64,000 nt of DNA, from contig VZTG01006027.1 of the NCBI GenBank assembly GCA_013397845.1, positions 1,698,746 through 1,762,745 of the forward strand, in the 5' to 3' direction. Shown here piece after piece: positions 40,801 through 46,556 of the stretch. The translations under genes were made by a program, and so were the position numbers. How positions within the stretch are numbered: position 1 is the stretch's first letter; each line of letters starts with the position of its first letter. Under the pieces are notes generated by a model that had not been told where the DNA came from, did not search any database, and saw only the letters and a program-made list of their open reading frames with translations. The DNA comes from Melanocharis versteri. Its lineage: Eukaryota > Chordata > Aves > Passeriformes > Melanocharitidae.

Positions 40801-42717
40801 TCAGTGCCTTGGGAAGAAAGGAATTGAGTGTCCTCAGCCAGAAACACGGGGTAGTCACTCACCAGGGGGCTGTAAAGGACCTTCTTTTATTTCACATAAA
40901 GGCATTATTTTGTAATTTAGCACTTGGCTCACTAGAAGTAAACACAAAATGCTGCTTTCCAGTGCAGGAGCAAATGCAGGTAGTTGCTGTACTCATGTAA
41001 GTGGATGAGATTGTAAAAATAGAAAGTGTTTGTTCTGTCACCCTTGTCCAGGCAGCATTCCCTGGCCTTGAGCTGTGTAACTGTGCTCAGACTTTGTTCT
41101 GACAAGTCTCTTCAGATTGTCACGCTGCTTTATTGTCTTCACCACGAGAAATAGGTGTGATCTTGTGTGTCCATGTCCACCAGTGTGGTGAATAGTACTC
41201 ATTTCTGCAACACTCGTTCACAGTCCTGATGGTGGACCATGGCCATGGGCCAGGGACTACTTTCTAATTAAAAATAGTTATTACTTCACAAGGCTTTTTG
41301 TACTGTGGGCTGTGTGCAAATGTGGCTCAGTAGGCTCTGTGTAATTTCTGTTGCACTACTGTACTTTTCAGTGACCTTTTAAAACGTCTGTTAATGCTGT
41401 GGCCACCAGTTCTCCCTGGCCTTAAAACAAGCTTGGGTTTTCCTCGGGGGAGTAATTTTGAGAAGGAAAAGGGAGGATTCACTGAAATAAGTGTCCTTGG
41501 TAGGAGACACTATTGCTAGTGTGCAGAAAGCTGCCCTTAATAACCTTCAGCACATTGTTGATAATACCAGAAAATCCAGGTGATTCATGTTGAGTGGAAA
41601 CAGTTAAACTTCAGTCAGTTGAAAGGCAAACCCGCCATCATTGAACAAAGGAAATAAAAAAGTGGGATTTGGAGAAAAATACTTCCATAGATGGTAAACT
41701 AGGAAGATGTCCTGCTGCACCAGCCTGCCTGTTTTAACTTGCCTAGTCAGGAATTTCCTGCTGTGTTCTGCCCTTCCATGAAGGTACACCCTGGAGAGTG
41801 GCTTCAATCTGCCTGGACTTTTTTAAAGCTGATTACTGAAGTCCTGCAACATGTCCCCCTCCTCCAATTGGCAAGAAATGGTCCTGCTTGAGCCAGTATC
41901 AATCAAATAAACTTCCTAGTTCCCTCATCACAGTTCTAGTACATTTTGCAAGGATGCAGCAGGAATGGATGCAGTAAGTTATATAAGAACCTTGATCAAT
42001 AGGAGTTTGGCAGAAAATGTCTAAGGAAAACAGGGTAAGGTAGGAAAATTAACAAGTACTTGTTATTTCTGCCACTCAAAATTCATTAAAGTGGTCCAAT
42101 GCAGCCCTCAAAATCCCATCAAGCAGCCCTGACTCCAGTGTATGACTGAAGTGAGGCACAACCAGAGCTCAGCAAGTGGCTGCTCTGCTTTTATGAGAAA
42201 GGGAGAAAAAACATTTCACCTCAATAGTGTGTGACCCACAGCCTGTGCTGCCTCTTGGTTCTGAGTGCCTGGGGGTAGCCTGAATCCAGGCTGTTGTACA
42301 CAGCAAAGGTGTGCACAGCCCTGCCCTCACCTGGGCAGAGCTGAGCAGCTGCTGCTCTTCCCATGCTGCCAAACAGAAATGTGGCTGTGAGGGTTTGTGG
42401 CTTGTGAGCTGTGTGAAAGCTCAAGGGAGACCGGGAATCCAGGGAAGTGTGGCCTTCTGGCTGTTGCAGATGCTTTTGTCAGTATTGTGCCTTTGCTGAT
42501 CTTGTTTCTTTCTCTACCACTAATTTTCCCTTGTGCTACTTTAAGCTGACTTGTTTGGTGGTTTTGTTTGATTAATCCACTCTGTTTTGCTTTAACTCCT
42601 CACCCTGTGCTGCAGAATGACACAAATAGGAAAAACATTAACAGGAGTAACAGGGCTTCGGTGAATCTGGTGGATGCCCGTGACATTAAACCCCAGCCTG
42701 TTGACTCCTGGGTCTAA
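1817..42717 (+). CDS. ARVCF: ARVCF, 3' portion (10 coding exons, last 337 residues)
   Basis: Armadillo-repeat protein of the p120-catenin family. Family members bind the juxtamembrane tail of classical cadherins at adherens junctions and can also enter the nucleus. Joined exons: 1817-1834, 6265-6336, 30218-30345, 31335-31485, 32836-33028, 34177-34288, 34870-34960, 36013-36066, 40680-40771, 42616-42717. They total 1013 nt; with one nucleotide from an upstream exon outside the window they give 337 codons plus TAA, with all phases matching. Residues 1-31 form the basic insert loop of the arm domain, about 32-225 the last armadillo repeats (for example AAGALQNLSAGNW and VVRAVSIALRNLS), and 226-337 the C-terminal tail ending DSWV, a PDZ ligand. 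The protein order matches human ARVCF as I know it (962 residues), so the N-terminal coiled coil and first arm repeats lie before position 1. Paralogues CTNND1, CTNND2 and PKP4 fit the tail less well. The identification is very secure; individual exon edges are read from splice consensus and phase. Confidence 0.95.
1835..6264 (+). other. ARVCF: ARVCF intron between microexon and insert-loop exon
   Basis: About 4.4 kb with no coding exon I can support. Open frames on both strands around 2.0-2.8 kb and 3.2-4.2 kb overlap one another and show no family motif. No clear repeat was recognised. Confidence 0.8.
6265..6336 (+). CDS. ARVCF: ARVCF exon, arm-domain insert loop (72 nt)
   Basis: Flanked by a TCTTTTGCACAG acceptor and a GTAATG donor. 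It encodes KKNGDLDRNFDTLDLPKRSE followed by AAK, with split glycines at both ends. This matches the human ARVCF stretch that precedes GFELLYQP. It is rich in Lys, Arg and Asp, and lies in the insert loop that interrupts the arm repeats in this family, where p120-catenin has its alternatively spliced basic segment. The exon is phase 1 to phase 1, so it could be skipped in frame, but its conservation suggests it is normally used. Confidence 0.93.
7190..7380 (+). repeat. Degenerate MIR/CORE-SINE-like relic
   Basis: Order of motifs resembles a MIR element: a head-like GTGTGACTCAGTGGAGAG, then GACTTGGGATACCTGAGTT, CCTGGTCCAGTCAACTTAT, TGCTTCAGTTTCCTTGC and CTCATCTGAGATCC. These echo the tRNA-like head, the 'loss of one day of ledger' core (ACCTTGGGCAAGTCACTTA) and the CTCAGTTTCCTCATCTG part of MIR. 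Heavily diverged; assigned from memory of the consensus, so only moderate confidence. Confidence 0.45.
13366..13455 (+). repeat. Degenerate MIR-like relic
   Basis: Contains TTCTGCTGACTTTCTGAGTG followed by GCCTTAGGCAAGTTAATAGC and GTTGCTGAGGCTGTAG. This resembles the MIR segment with GTGTGACCTTGGGCAAGT followed by the CTCAGTTTC part. Short and diverged. Confidence 0.4.
13492..13558 (+). repeat. Imperfect AT-rich tandem duplication
   Basis: Three related units begin TTCACTAGAAGAAT, TTCACCAAAATAAT and TTCACTAAAATAAT within 67 bases. A local slippage-type duplication in the ARVCF intron with no evident function. Confidence 0.6.
15100..15276 (+). repeat. Old CR1 LINE 3'-end fragment
   Basis: The stretch with GATTTCAAGACCTGACTGGA, then AGTGACCTCCTATGTTCCC, CAGCCTAGTTGTTCTGTG follows the order of the CR1 3' end (ATTCAAGACCCGCCTGGA, ATGACCTCCAGAGGTCCC, CAACC...ATTCTGTG). 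CR1 is the dominant LINE in birds and is also present in other reptiles. Truncated, strongly diverged and lacking the terminal octamer repeats, so this is a dead copy. Confidence 0.65.
15990..16052 (+). repeat. L2/SINE-type 3' tail relic
   Basis: TTTGTAAACCACTGTGAGAT followed by ATCTTGAATGTGAAAGCTGC and TACATAAA resembles the widespread L2-like LINE/SINE tail of the form TGTAAAGCGCTTTGAGAT...GAAAGGCGCTATATAAA. Only the tail is recognisable. Confidence 0.4.
20040..20514. other. GC-rich intronic patch
   Basis: GC content rises sharply over 20040-20370, including GCGGCCGC at 20227-20234. Open frames of 108-153 codons exist in several frames of both strands because stop codons are rare in this composition. 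A good donor (GAG/GTAAGA) lies at 20514. No motif or homologue was recognised, so no gene is called. Confidence 0.35.
25311..25525. other. CpG-dense GC-rich patch in ARVCF intron
   Basis: By eye about 17 CpG dinucleotides fall within roughly 135 bases (25316-25450), against almost none in the surrounding intron. A T/C-rich tract precedes it (25205-25245), an acceptor-like CACTGTGCAG ends near 25300, and a consensus donor GTAAGT begins at 25525. Several overlapping open frames exist on both strands (for example 25249-25467 plus), none recognisable. It could be a small CpG island, an alternative exon or promoter, or a GC-rich insertion. Not annotated as a gene. Confidence 0.4.
27357..27367. other. 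G9 run next to an ambiguous base (N)
   Basis: A run of nine G at 27357-27365, then T and a single N at 27367. This is the only unresolved base in the window; it lies inside an intron and affects no coding exon. Confidence 0.95.
29440..29560 (-). repeat. Degenerate MIR-like relic, reverse orientation
   Basis: Read on the plus strand, GTGGATGAGGAAGTCAGGAC, then CTCAGCATCACAGAAGGAAA and CTTGGCAGAGCTGGGAATAG match the order of a reversed MIR (GATGAGGAAACTGAGG, GGTCACACAGCTAGTAAG, TGGCAGAGCCGGGATTCGAA). Confidence 0.45.
30218..30345 (+). CDS. ARVCF: ARVCF exon, armadillo repeat
   Basis: The acceptor is the C-rich tract ending CACCTGCAG and the donor is GTGAGT at 30346. The exon encodes FELLYQPDVVRLYLSILTES and then QNFNTLEAAAGALQNLSAGN plus WT, a classic p120-family arm repeat that is almost residue-for-residue like human ARVCF. 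It starts by completing the glycine codon left by the 6336 exon, 23.9 kb upstream. The final Thr replaces the human Met-type residue before the next Trp. Confidence 0.96.
30346..31334 (+). other. ARVCF: ARVCF intron
   Basis: Ordinary intron of about 1 kb. A small direct duplication of CTTATTTTAAA with its flank lies at 30888-30920. Nothing else was supported. Confidence 0.85.
31335..31485 (+). CDS. ARVCF: ARVCF exon, armadillo repeat
   Basis: The acceptor ends CTGATCAG and the donor is GTATCT. It encodes WSTYIRATVRKERGLPVLVE, then LLQSDSDKVVRAVSIALRNL and SMDRRNKDLI, ending with one base of a split Gly codon. Helical arm-repeat spacing (LPVLVELL, VVRAVSIALRNLS) is clear, with close agreement to the human protein. 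The exon is noticeably GC- and CpG-richer than the flanking introns. Confidence 0.96.
31486..32835 (+). other. ARVCF: ARVCF intron
   Basis: Ordinary intron of about 1.35 kb. The donor reads GTATCT and the acceptor is CCCCTTATCTAG. No repeat or exon was recognised inside. Confidence 0.85.
32836..33028 (+). CDS. ARVCF: ARVCF exon, armadillo repeat
   Basis: The acceptor is CCCCTTATCTAG and the donor GTAAGT. It begins with GT completing glycine, then SYAMGELVRNLPSRQQRSAK, NLEEDTVVAVLNTIHEIITD, SSENARSLIQ, TQGIQKLVAI and SKS, and ends with AG of a split serine. The segment LPSRQQRSAK is more basic and less proline-rich than the human equivalent as I recall it. The EEDTVVAVLNTIHEI core is characteristic of the family. 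Confidence 0.96.
33029..34176 (+). other. ARVCF: ARVCF intron
   Basis: Ordinary intron of about 1.15 kb with a T-run near 33857. No exon or repeat was recognised. Confidence 0.85.
34177..34288 (+). CDS. ARVCF: ARVCF exon, last armadillo repeat
   Basis: The acceptor is CTTGCAAATCAG and the donor GTAAAG. C completes the serine codon, then QSPRETKAASHILQMVWSYK and ELRNALQKDGWNKSHFQ. The VWSYKELR...LQKDGW block marks the end of the arm domain in all p120-family proteins. The reading frame stays open far into the next intron, which explains a longer open frame here; the donor and the downstream exon match settle the end. Confidence 0.95.
34289..34869 (+). other. ARVCF: ARVCF intron
   Basis: Short intron (581 nt). 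The coding frame of the upstream exon happens to stay open through most of it, which is chance read-through rather than protein sequence. Confidence 0.85.
34870..34960 (+). CDS. ARVCF: ARVCF exon, start of C-terminal tail
   Basis: The start is chosen by frame: the previous exon ends on a full codon, and only the AG at 34868-34869 gives SVSAAPKGSKGTAGRSGYDD then STLPLVDKSQ, matching the human tail with its DDSTLPLVDKS motif. A second, more pyrimidine-supported AG 13 nt downstream (TTTCTGCAG) would shift the frame. The donor GTCGGT is weaker than the others in this gene. It ends with one base of a split Asp codon. Confidence 0.88.
34961..36012 (+). other. ARVCF: ARVCF intron
   Basis: About 1.05 kb. 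It contains a 147-codon open frame (35231-35674) with no recognisable motif, judged to be chance. Confidence 0.85.
36013..36066 (+). CDS. ARVCF: ARVCF exon, C-terminal tail (54 nt)
   Basis: A short exon between TGTTTCCTAG and GTAAAT. AT completes Asp, followed by NEKSGSRDMIPMDELGP and one base of the next Asp. It corresponds to the human segment with GSRDVIPMDALGP. Phase 1 at both ends and a length of 54 make it another exon that could be skipped without a frameshift. Confidence 0.93.
36067..40679 (+). other. ARVCF: ARVCF intron with a possible conserved element
   Basis: About 4.6 kb. Open frames in all three plus frames at 37.4-38.2 kb reflect locally higher GC and show no family motif. The stretch at about 39.88-40.06 kb is AT-rich, lacks obvious decay features and contains a perfect 10-bp palindrome at 39954-39963; see findings. 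A TATA-like CTATAAAAAG sits near 40489, with no supporting exon. Confidence 0.8.
40680..40771 (+). CDS. ARVCF: ARVCF exon, C-terminal tail
   Basis: The acceptor is TTCTTTCCCCACAG and the donor GTGAGC. AT completes Asp, then GYSTIDHRDKERKYKTSDNT and GDASEKEPLK. The GYST-D and ASEKEPLK motifs are shared with human ARVCF and the p120 family. The middle (KERKYKTSDNT) is charged and diverges from human. It ends on a complete Lys codon. Confidence 0.95.
40772..42615 (+). other. ARVCF: ARVCF last coding-region intron
   Basis: About 1.84 kb with no recognised exon or repeat. It ends in a T-rich tract before CTGTGCTGCAG. Confidence 0.85.
42616..42717 (+). CDS. ARVCF: ARVCF last coding exon with PDZ ligand and stop
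   Basis: The acceptor is CCTGTGCTGCAG. It encodes NDTNRKNINRSNRASVNLVD and ARDIKPQPVDSWV, then TAA at 42715-42717. The final DSWV is the class of C-terminus that binds PDZ domains (known for human ARVCF with Erbin and ZO-type proteins) and is preserved exactly. The Asn/Arg-rich start replaces the Pro-rich human stretch. A good donor (ATG/GTAGGT) lies 12 nt after the stop, so this exon may not be the last exon of the transcript. Confidence 0.96.
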   Translation, partial: NDTNRKNINRSNRASVNLVDARDIKPQPVDSWV

Positions 42718-42729
42718 TTTGCATGCATG

Positions 42730-44089
42730 GTAGGTCCTTTTAATGGTAATTGGGGCTAGTGAATAACTTTCTCTTGTGCATGATCTGTATAGCTGTGGAA
42801 TCTCTTCAAATCTAACTGCTAACTTACAGATACATGAAAATGCATTTGGAAGAAAAAAAGTGGTGTTTATATTATTCAGTGTATCTTCAATGAAATGCAA
42901 TCAAACACCACTGTTTGATTAAAAATAACCTGTCAAATAACCAGGCAGAAAATTAATATTGTGAATGATTGGTTGTCAGCTGAAATGTGAAATATTTCTG
43001 CTGTTAGGCCATGGGAATGAATTTGAGTAGTGTGTTCCTGCTTCCAACCATTTTTCTCCCTCAATGCTCATTATAAGGATTATCCTGAGACTTAAGAAAA
43101 AACATATCCTTGACTATTTTTGGATATCCCCTGAGGTTCCCACGAATTACAGCAGGAAAGCTGCTGACAGTACACGAGTTACTTTGTAGGAGAGATGATG
43201 TTGGTTACACAGTGACCCACAACTCCCACTTTCCATTTTCTTTTTTTTATTGTGTGTCACTAAAGAAAGGTGCCTTTTTGTTGTGTTCTAGTTGTCTGCC
43301 TTTGCCACGTGCCAAGTTCCTCAGTAATGTCACTGGCCTTTCTTTGCTCCTGCCACTGCTAATCTGTGTCCTGCTGTCTTGCTCGAGTTACCCCGGTGAT
43401 ACCTTCTGGCACTCCGTCAAAGGATGCTATGTTTGGAACAGCAGGTGTTGTGCCCTTGGCTATGACTAAAGGAAAATTTTAGTGACTGTCATGAAGGCAC
43501 TGAGCAACTTTCCCATCAGAGTGGGCAACAGACTTTAAAGGCCCAAATTCCAAACCATGAACCATCATCCACCCCCATAATTCTACATAGAAATTCCTTG
43601 CATTAGTAGGAGAGAAAACTCCTGTATGTTTTTGGGTGGTGGCGTTGGATCTCTTTTTCCCCTCCTTCCTTTCAGTGTAGTAGAAATGCCAGGTGTTAGC
43701 AGATTTTCTGTTCCTGGTTGGAAGCACCTGCCCTTGGAGGCTTTCAGCACTGTGAGGTGCTGACACAGAGCAGGTCCTGGCACCATTGGCCTCCCACGGC
43801 TGCTCAGTGCCGCACAATCGGCCATGGTGGCTCAGGCACAGGGCTGGGATCAATGTGCTTGTGGTGCCTGCTTCACTCCTGCACCCTGCTCTGAGCAGTG
43901 AAGCCCTACAGGTGGGGTCCTGACTTGGAAAAATGAAGTCTGTGCTCGTTTTCTCCCAGACATACCCTGCAAGGAGCCCATGTGTTGGCACAGGTTGGCA
44001 TTTCCAGTCACTGTCCTACCACGAGGTGATGGAGATCACCAAGGCCATGTTACTGACTGGTATTAACCAGTTCTGACTTTATTTTGCAG
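42730..44089 (+). other. ARVCF: Predicted intron inside the ARVCF 3' UTR
   Basis: GTAGGT at the 5' end, 12 nt past the stop, and an AG at 44088-44089 preceded by a pyrimidine tract and two branch-point-like motifs (TACTGAC at about 44051 and TTAACC at about 44063). Being under 50 nt after the stop, such a junction would not be expected to trigger nonsense-mediated decay. Purely sequence-based. Confidence 0.45.
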
Positions 44090-44204
44090 GGCTAAAGTCC
44101 AACCACATTTTTTTGAATTGAGGGGGAGAAAAACATTGAATCGACACAGAGGATCTCATCAGTCACCACTGCCATTCAGACTGGGAGGGCTGCAGGTCCC
44201 AGGA

Positions 44205-44275
44205 GGGCGTGGGGAGCGAACCCACCCGAGTGCCATCGCCGAGCGGAGCACGATGCCTTACAGCGAGACACTCTG
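44205..44275 (-). repeat. tRNA-like relic, antisense to ARVCF 3' UTR
   Basis: On the minus strand GGTTCGCTCCC (44212-44222) matches the Pol III B box at 10 of 11 positions. It sits in a perfect T-arm: stem GTGGG/CCCAC around the 7-nt loop TTCGCTC. Upstream (higher coordinates) GTGTCTCGCTGTAAGGC resembles the D-arm of Ser/Leu-type tRNAs, and CATCG/CGATG form a 5-bp hairpin where the anticodon arm would be, but with a 12-nt loop. No acceptor stem pairs, so this is not a working tRNA; a tRNA-derived SINE head is more likely. Confidence 0.35.
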
Positions 44276-45832
44276 CTGCTTAACTCCCTGACATTCCCAC
44301 CAGAAACAGCCACCGCCTCCCCCGCCCTCCCTCCTACTCCTGCAAGAAGAAAAGCAAGAAAAGAGAATCCAAGCTTCCATGTAGCTGGCTGCATTCTTAG
44401 GTGACTCTTAGGTGTGGATGGTGCCAAGTTGGAGAAGTGCAGGTCATGCGGCAGCTTCACAGCAAGAGAGGAACTGCGGGATATTTGAAATGATACCATA
44501 GGTGTAGCCATGAGGAGAATAGCACTTTTCTGGTTTGGGGCTCATTGTTTTGGGTTTTGTTTTGGGGGATTTCTTTTGAACTGTGACTCTTGACGTTTTT
44601 GAAGGCTTTCTGAAAAATGTTTAGGTTTTCTCTATTACTCCCACAGAAAGTGCAGGAATGTTGAGTGGGTTTATTGGATTTCAATGAAGAGAGAAAATGC
44701 AGAACAAAAACTATTAAACGCTAGTTAAATGAACTGGAGAGTGGATGACAAAATTGATGCGAGCTGTATAATCTGCTTTTAGAGTAAGCTGTATCAATCA
44801 CAGTGCTATATTATCATTATAATCTGGTGTACAATACTTCTGCCTTTTGAATTCTGTAATGTCTCTGTTTTTATTTCCACATATTGAAAAGCAGTTTATG
44901 GAAGGTTTCAGTGTCCCTGGTTCAGAAATCTGTGCTGAGAAACGGAGTTGGCTGGCTTTTTATTTTCATGTTCTCAAAGATTGCAATAAGGAGCCTTTAC
45001 ATGTTAAATGTGTCATTGTTGCATTGATGATGATTAACTACTTTTGCCATAGCTCTTAAGACGTTGAAAGAAATAGGAGCTTTTTTGTAGGATGTCTTAC
45101 TTGAACACGCTATAAATTTGAGATGGGTCTGTCACTTATATTTGATGGTAAATTTTTCAGTGTTGGATCCATGTTTGCTTTGGGCTATAGATCCTGATGA
45201 AAAATGCCACAAAGGGAACTGGTTTGGCATTTTGAAATCATTGTTATGGTTTCTGTGTTCCTTTGCTTTTGTTTTGAGATTGCATATTCCATTTGGTGTG
45301 AAAATCACCCATGTGCAGCAGCTCTCCTCCAGGATGCCAAGGCCTGCCTTCTGCAGGGGAATGTTTACCTCAAGAGAGCATACTCTGCAAATGTGGTATC
45401 TGGAAATGCCAGGAACTAAATGATTTCAGATCACTGATTTTCTCCAGGCATTGGTCAGGGGAGGGCAGCAGATGAGAATAGGAAGCAAATGTCTCAGTAG
45501 CAGCATGAGAGGACTTTTGCTGATTTTACTTGGTTGCCACTGTTCTTTGATTGCCACATTTAAACAAGCTCCTAAAAACGGTGTGACTGGAAAGCACATT
45601 TTTGAGTCTAGCAAACATCATTTGCAGTTTTCAGTGCCTGCCGTTCCTTTTGTAACTAAAAAGGGGAAGTATCCAACAATCTCACCTCCCCCAAAACATT
45701 ACTGTAATAGTAACCATTACATTTTTTGTAAAAAAAAAAAAAAAAAAATTTAAAAACTTTTAAAAAAAGCAAGTACCAAGAGCTTTGTATCTTCTTGAGT
45801 ATATTAAAATTTGACATGAATACATATATATA

Positions 45833-45842
45833 AATAAATAAA
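45833..45842 (+). terminator. ARVCF: Candidate poly(A) signal of ARVCF (AATAAATAAA)
   Basis: Two overlapping AATAAA hexamers (45833-45838 and 45837-45842), followed by a (TA)n tract and TTGTTGTG, a GU-rich element of the type found downstream of cleavage sites. About 3.1 kb past the stop in genomic distance, less if the UTR intron is removed. Confidence 0.4.
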
Positions 45843-45872
45843 AAAGTCTATATATCTATATATATATATATT
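45841..45872. repeat. (TA)n microsatellite
   Basis: CTATATATCTATATATATAT and continuation, 24 bases of nearly pure TA dinucleotides in the ARVCF 3' UTR region, 100 bases after an A run of about 19. Confidence 0.85.
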
Positions 45873-46533
45873 GTTGTGCAGAGAATAGGTTAACAAAACC
45901 ATGTAAAGTAGTTTGCAGGAGAGGGAAGCATTTGTTGATTCAGGGAAAAAGACTGATGCCAGAAGCTGTCAGTGATTTGGATGATACGTGTGCTGCTTCG
46001 CACTCTCCCTTTTTGACCCTCATCTTCTGCATACGTTGCAGTGTCACTTCTGGATCCTGGGGAAGGTGAAGTTGCTTGGAGCAAATCAACATAGCAAAGA
46101 TTTGTTTTTTCACCTGCATGAGAGTCCTATTGGGCCAAAGATGCTCAGCGGATCAAGGGAAGCAAAGAGAGGCACCTGTGACTATCTGTGTCGGGGCAGT
46201 GTCTCTCTGTGTAGACAAAGTGTGGCAATGAAACCAGATACATTGTCTGACTGTATATTATATCAATGGTGCTCTTTTCATACTTGTTCTGCCAATACGC
46301 GGAGACCCTTTTAACCAAGCTACACAGAAGAGTTTTATATCACTTTTGGTTATGTACTTGGTGTATTCTTTTTGTATATGAAAGGATTTTTTTAAAAACG
46401 TTCAGTAATTAGCAATGGAACCTGCTTTGTAGCTGATTAGAACAGTGTAAGAGAAGGGCCGTGCTGTCAGTCTGTCCCTGATCTACTTCAAACCATATAT
46501 TTACCAAAGGAGTCTGAGCAAAAGTTCACTTAA

Positions 46534-46539
46534 AATAAA
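46534..46539 (+). terminator. ARVCF: Candidate distal poly(A) signal of ARVCF
   Basis: AATAAA within TTAAAATAAAG, with a GT-rich stretch (TTTGTGGTTTAGTTATTGTG) about 30-50 bases downstream. It is the last good arrangement before sequence that looks intergenic, though a further AATAAA near 49287 cannot be excluded. Confidence 0.45.
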
Positions 46540-46556
46540 GACCTGACTGTTGAAAG

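Larger units (their letters stand above)
42718..46556 (+). other. ARVCF: ARVCF 3' UTR region, probably with an intron
   Basis: Follows the DSWV stop. A donor ATG/GTAGGT at 42730 and a strong acceptor at 44089 (branch-like TACTGAC and TTAACC, then TTTATTTTGCAG) suggest splicing of about 1.36 kb within the UTR. Sequence from about 44.5 kb onward is AT-rich and UTR-like, with an A run near 45731-45748, a (TA)n stretch near 45850-45871, and AATAAA motifs near 45833 and 46534. Where the transcript ends is inference. Confidence 0.55.

Noticed and set aside
42311..42499. Additional ARVCF exon before the DSWV exon
   Set aside because: The phase-0 junction from 40771 to 42616 is complete and matches human; no splice sites bracket an in-frame insert here.
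43479..43991. 170-codon open frame on the minus strand after the ARVCF stop
   Set aside because: Lies in the predicted UTR intron, low-complexity mix of residues, no homology recognised.
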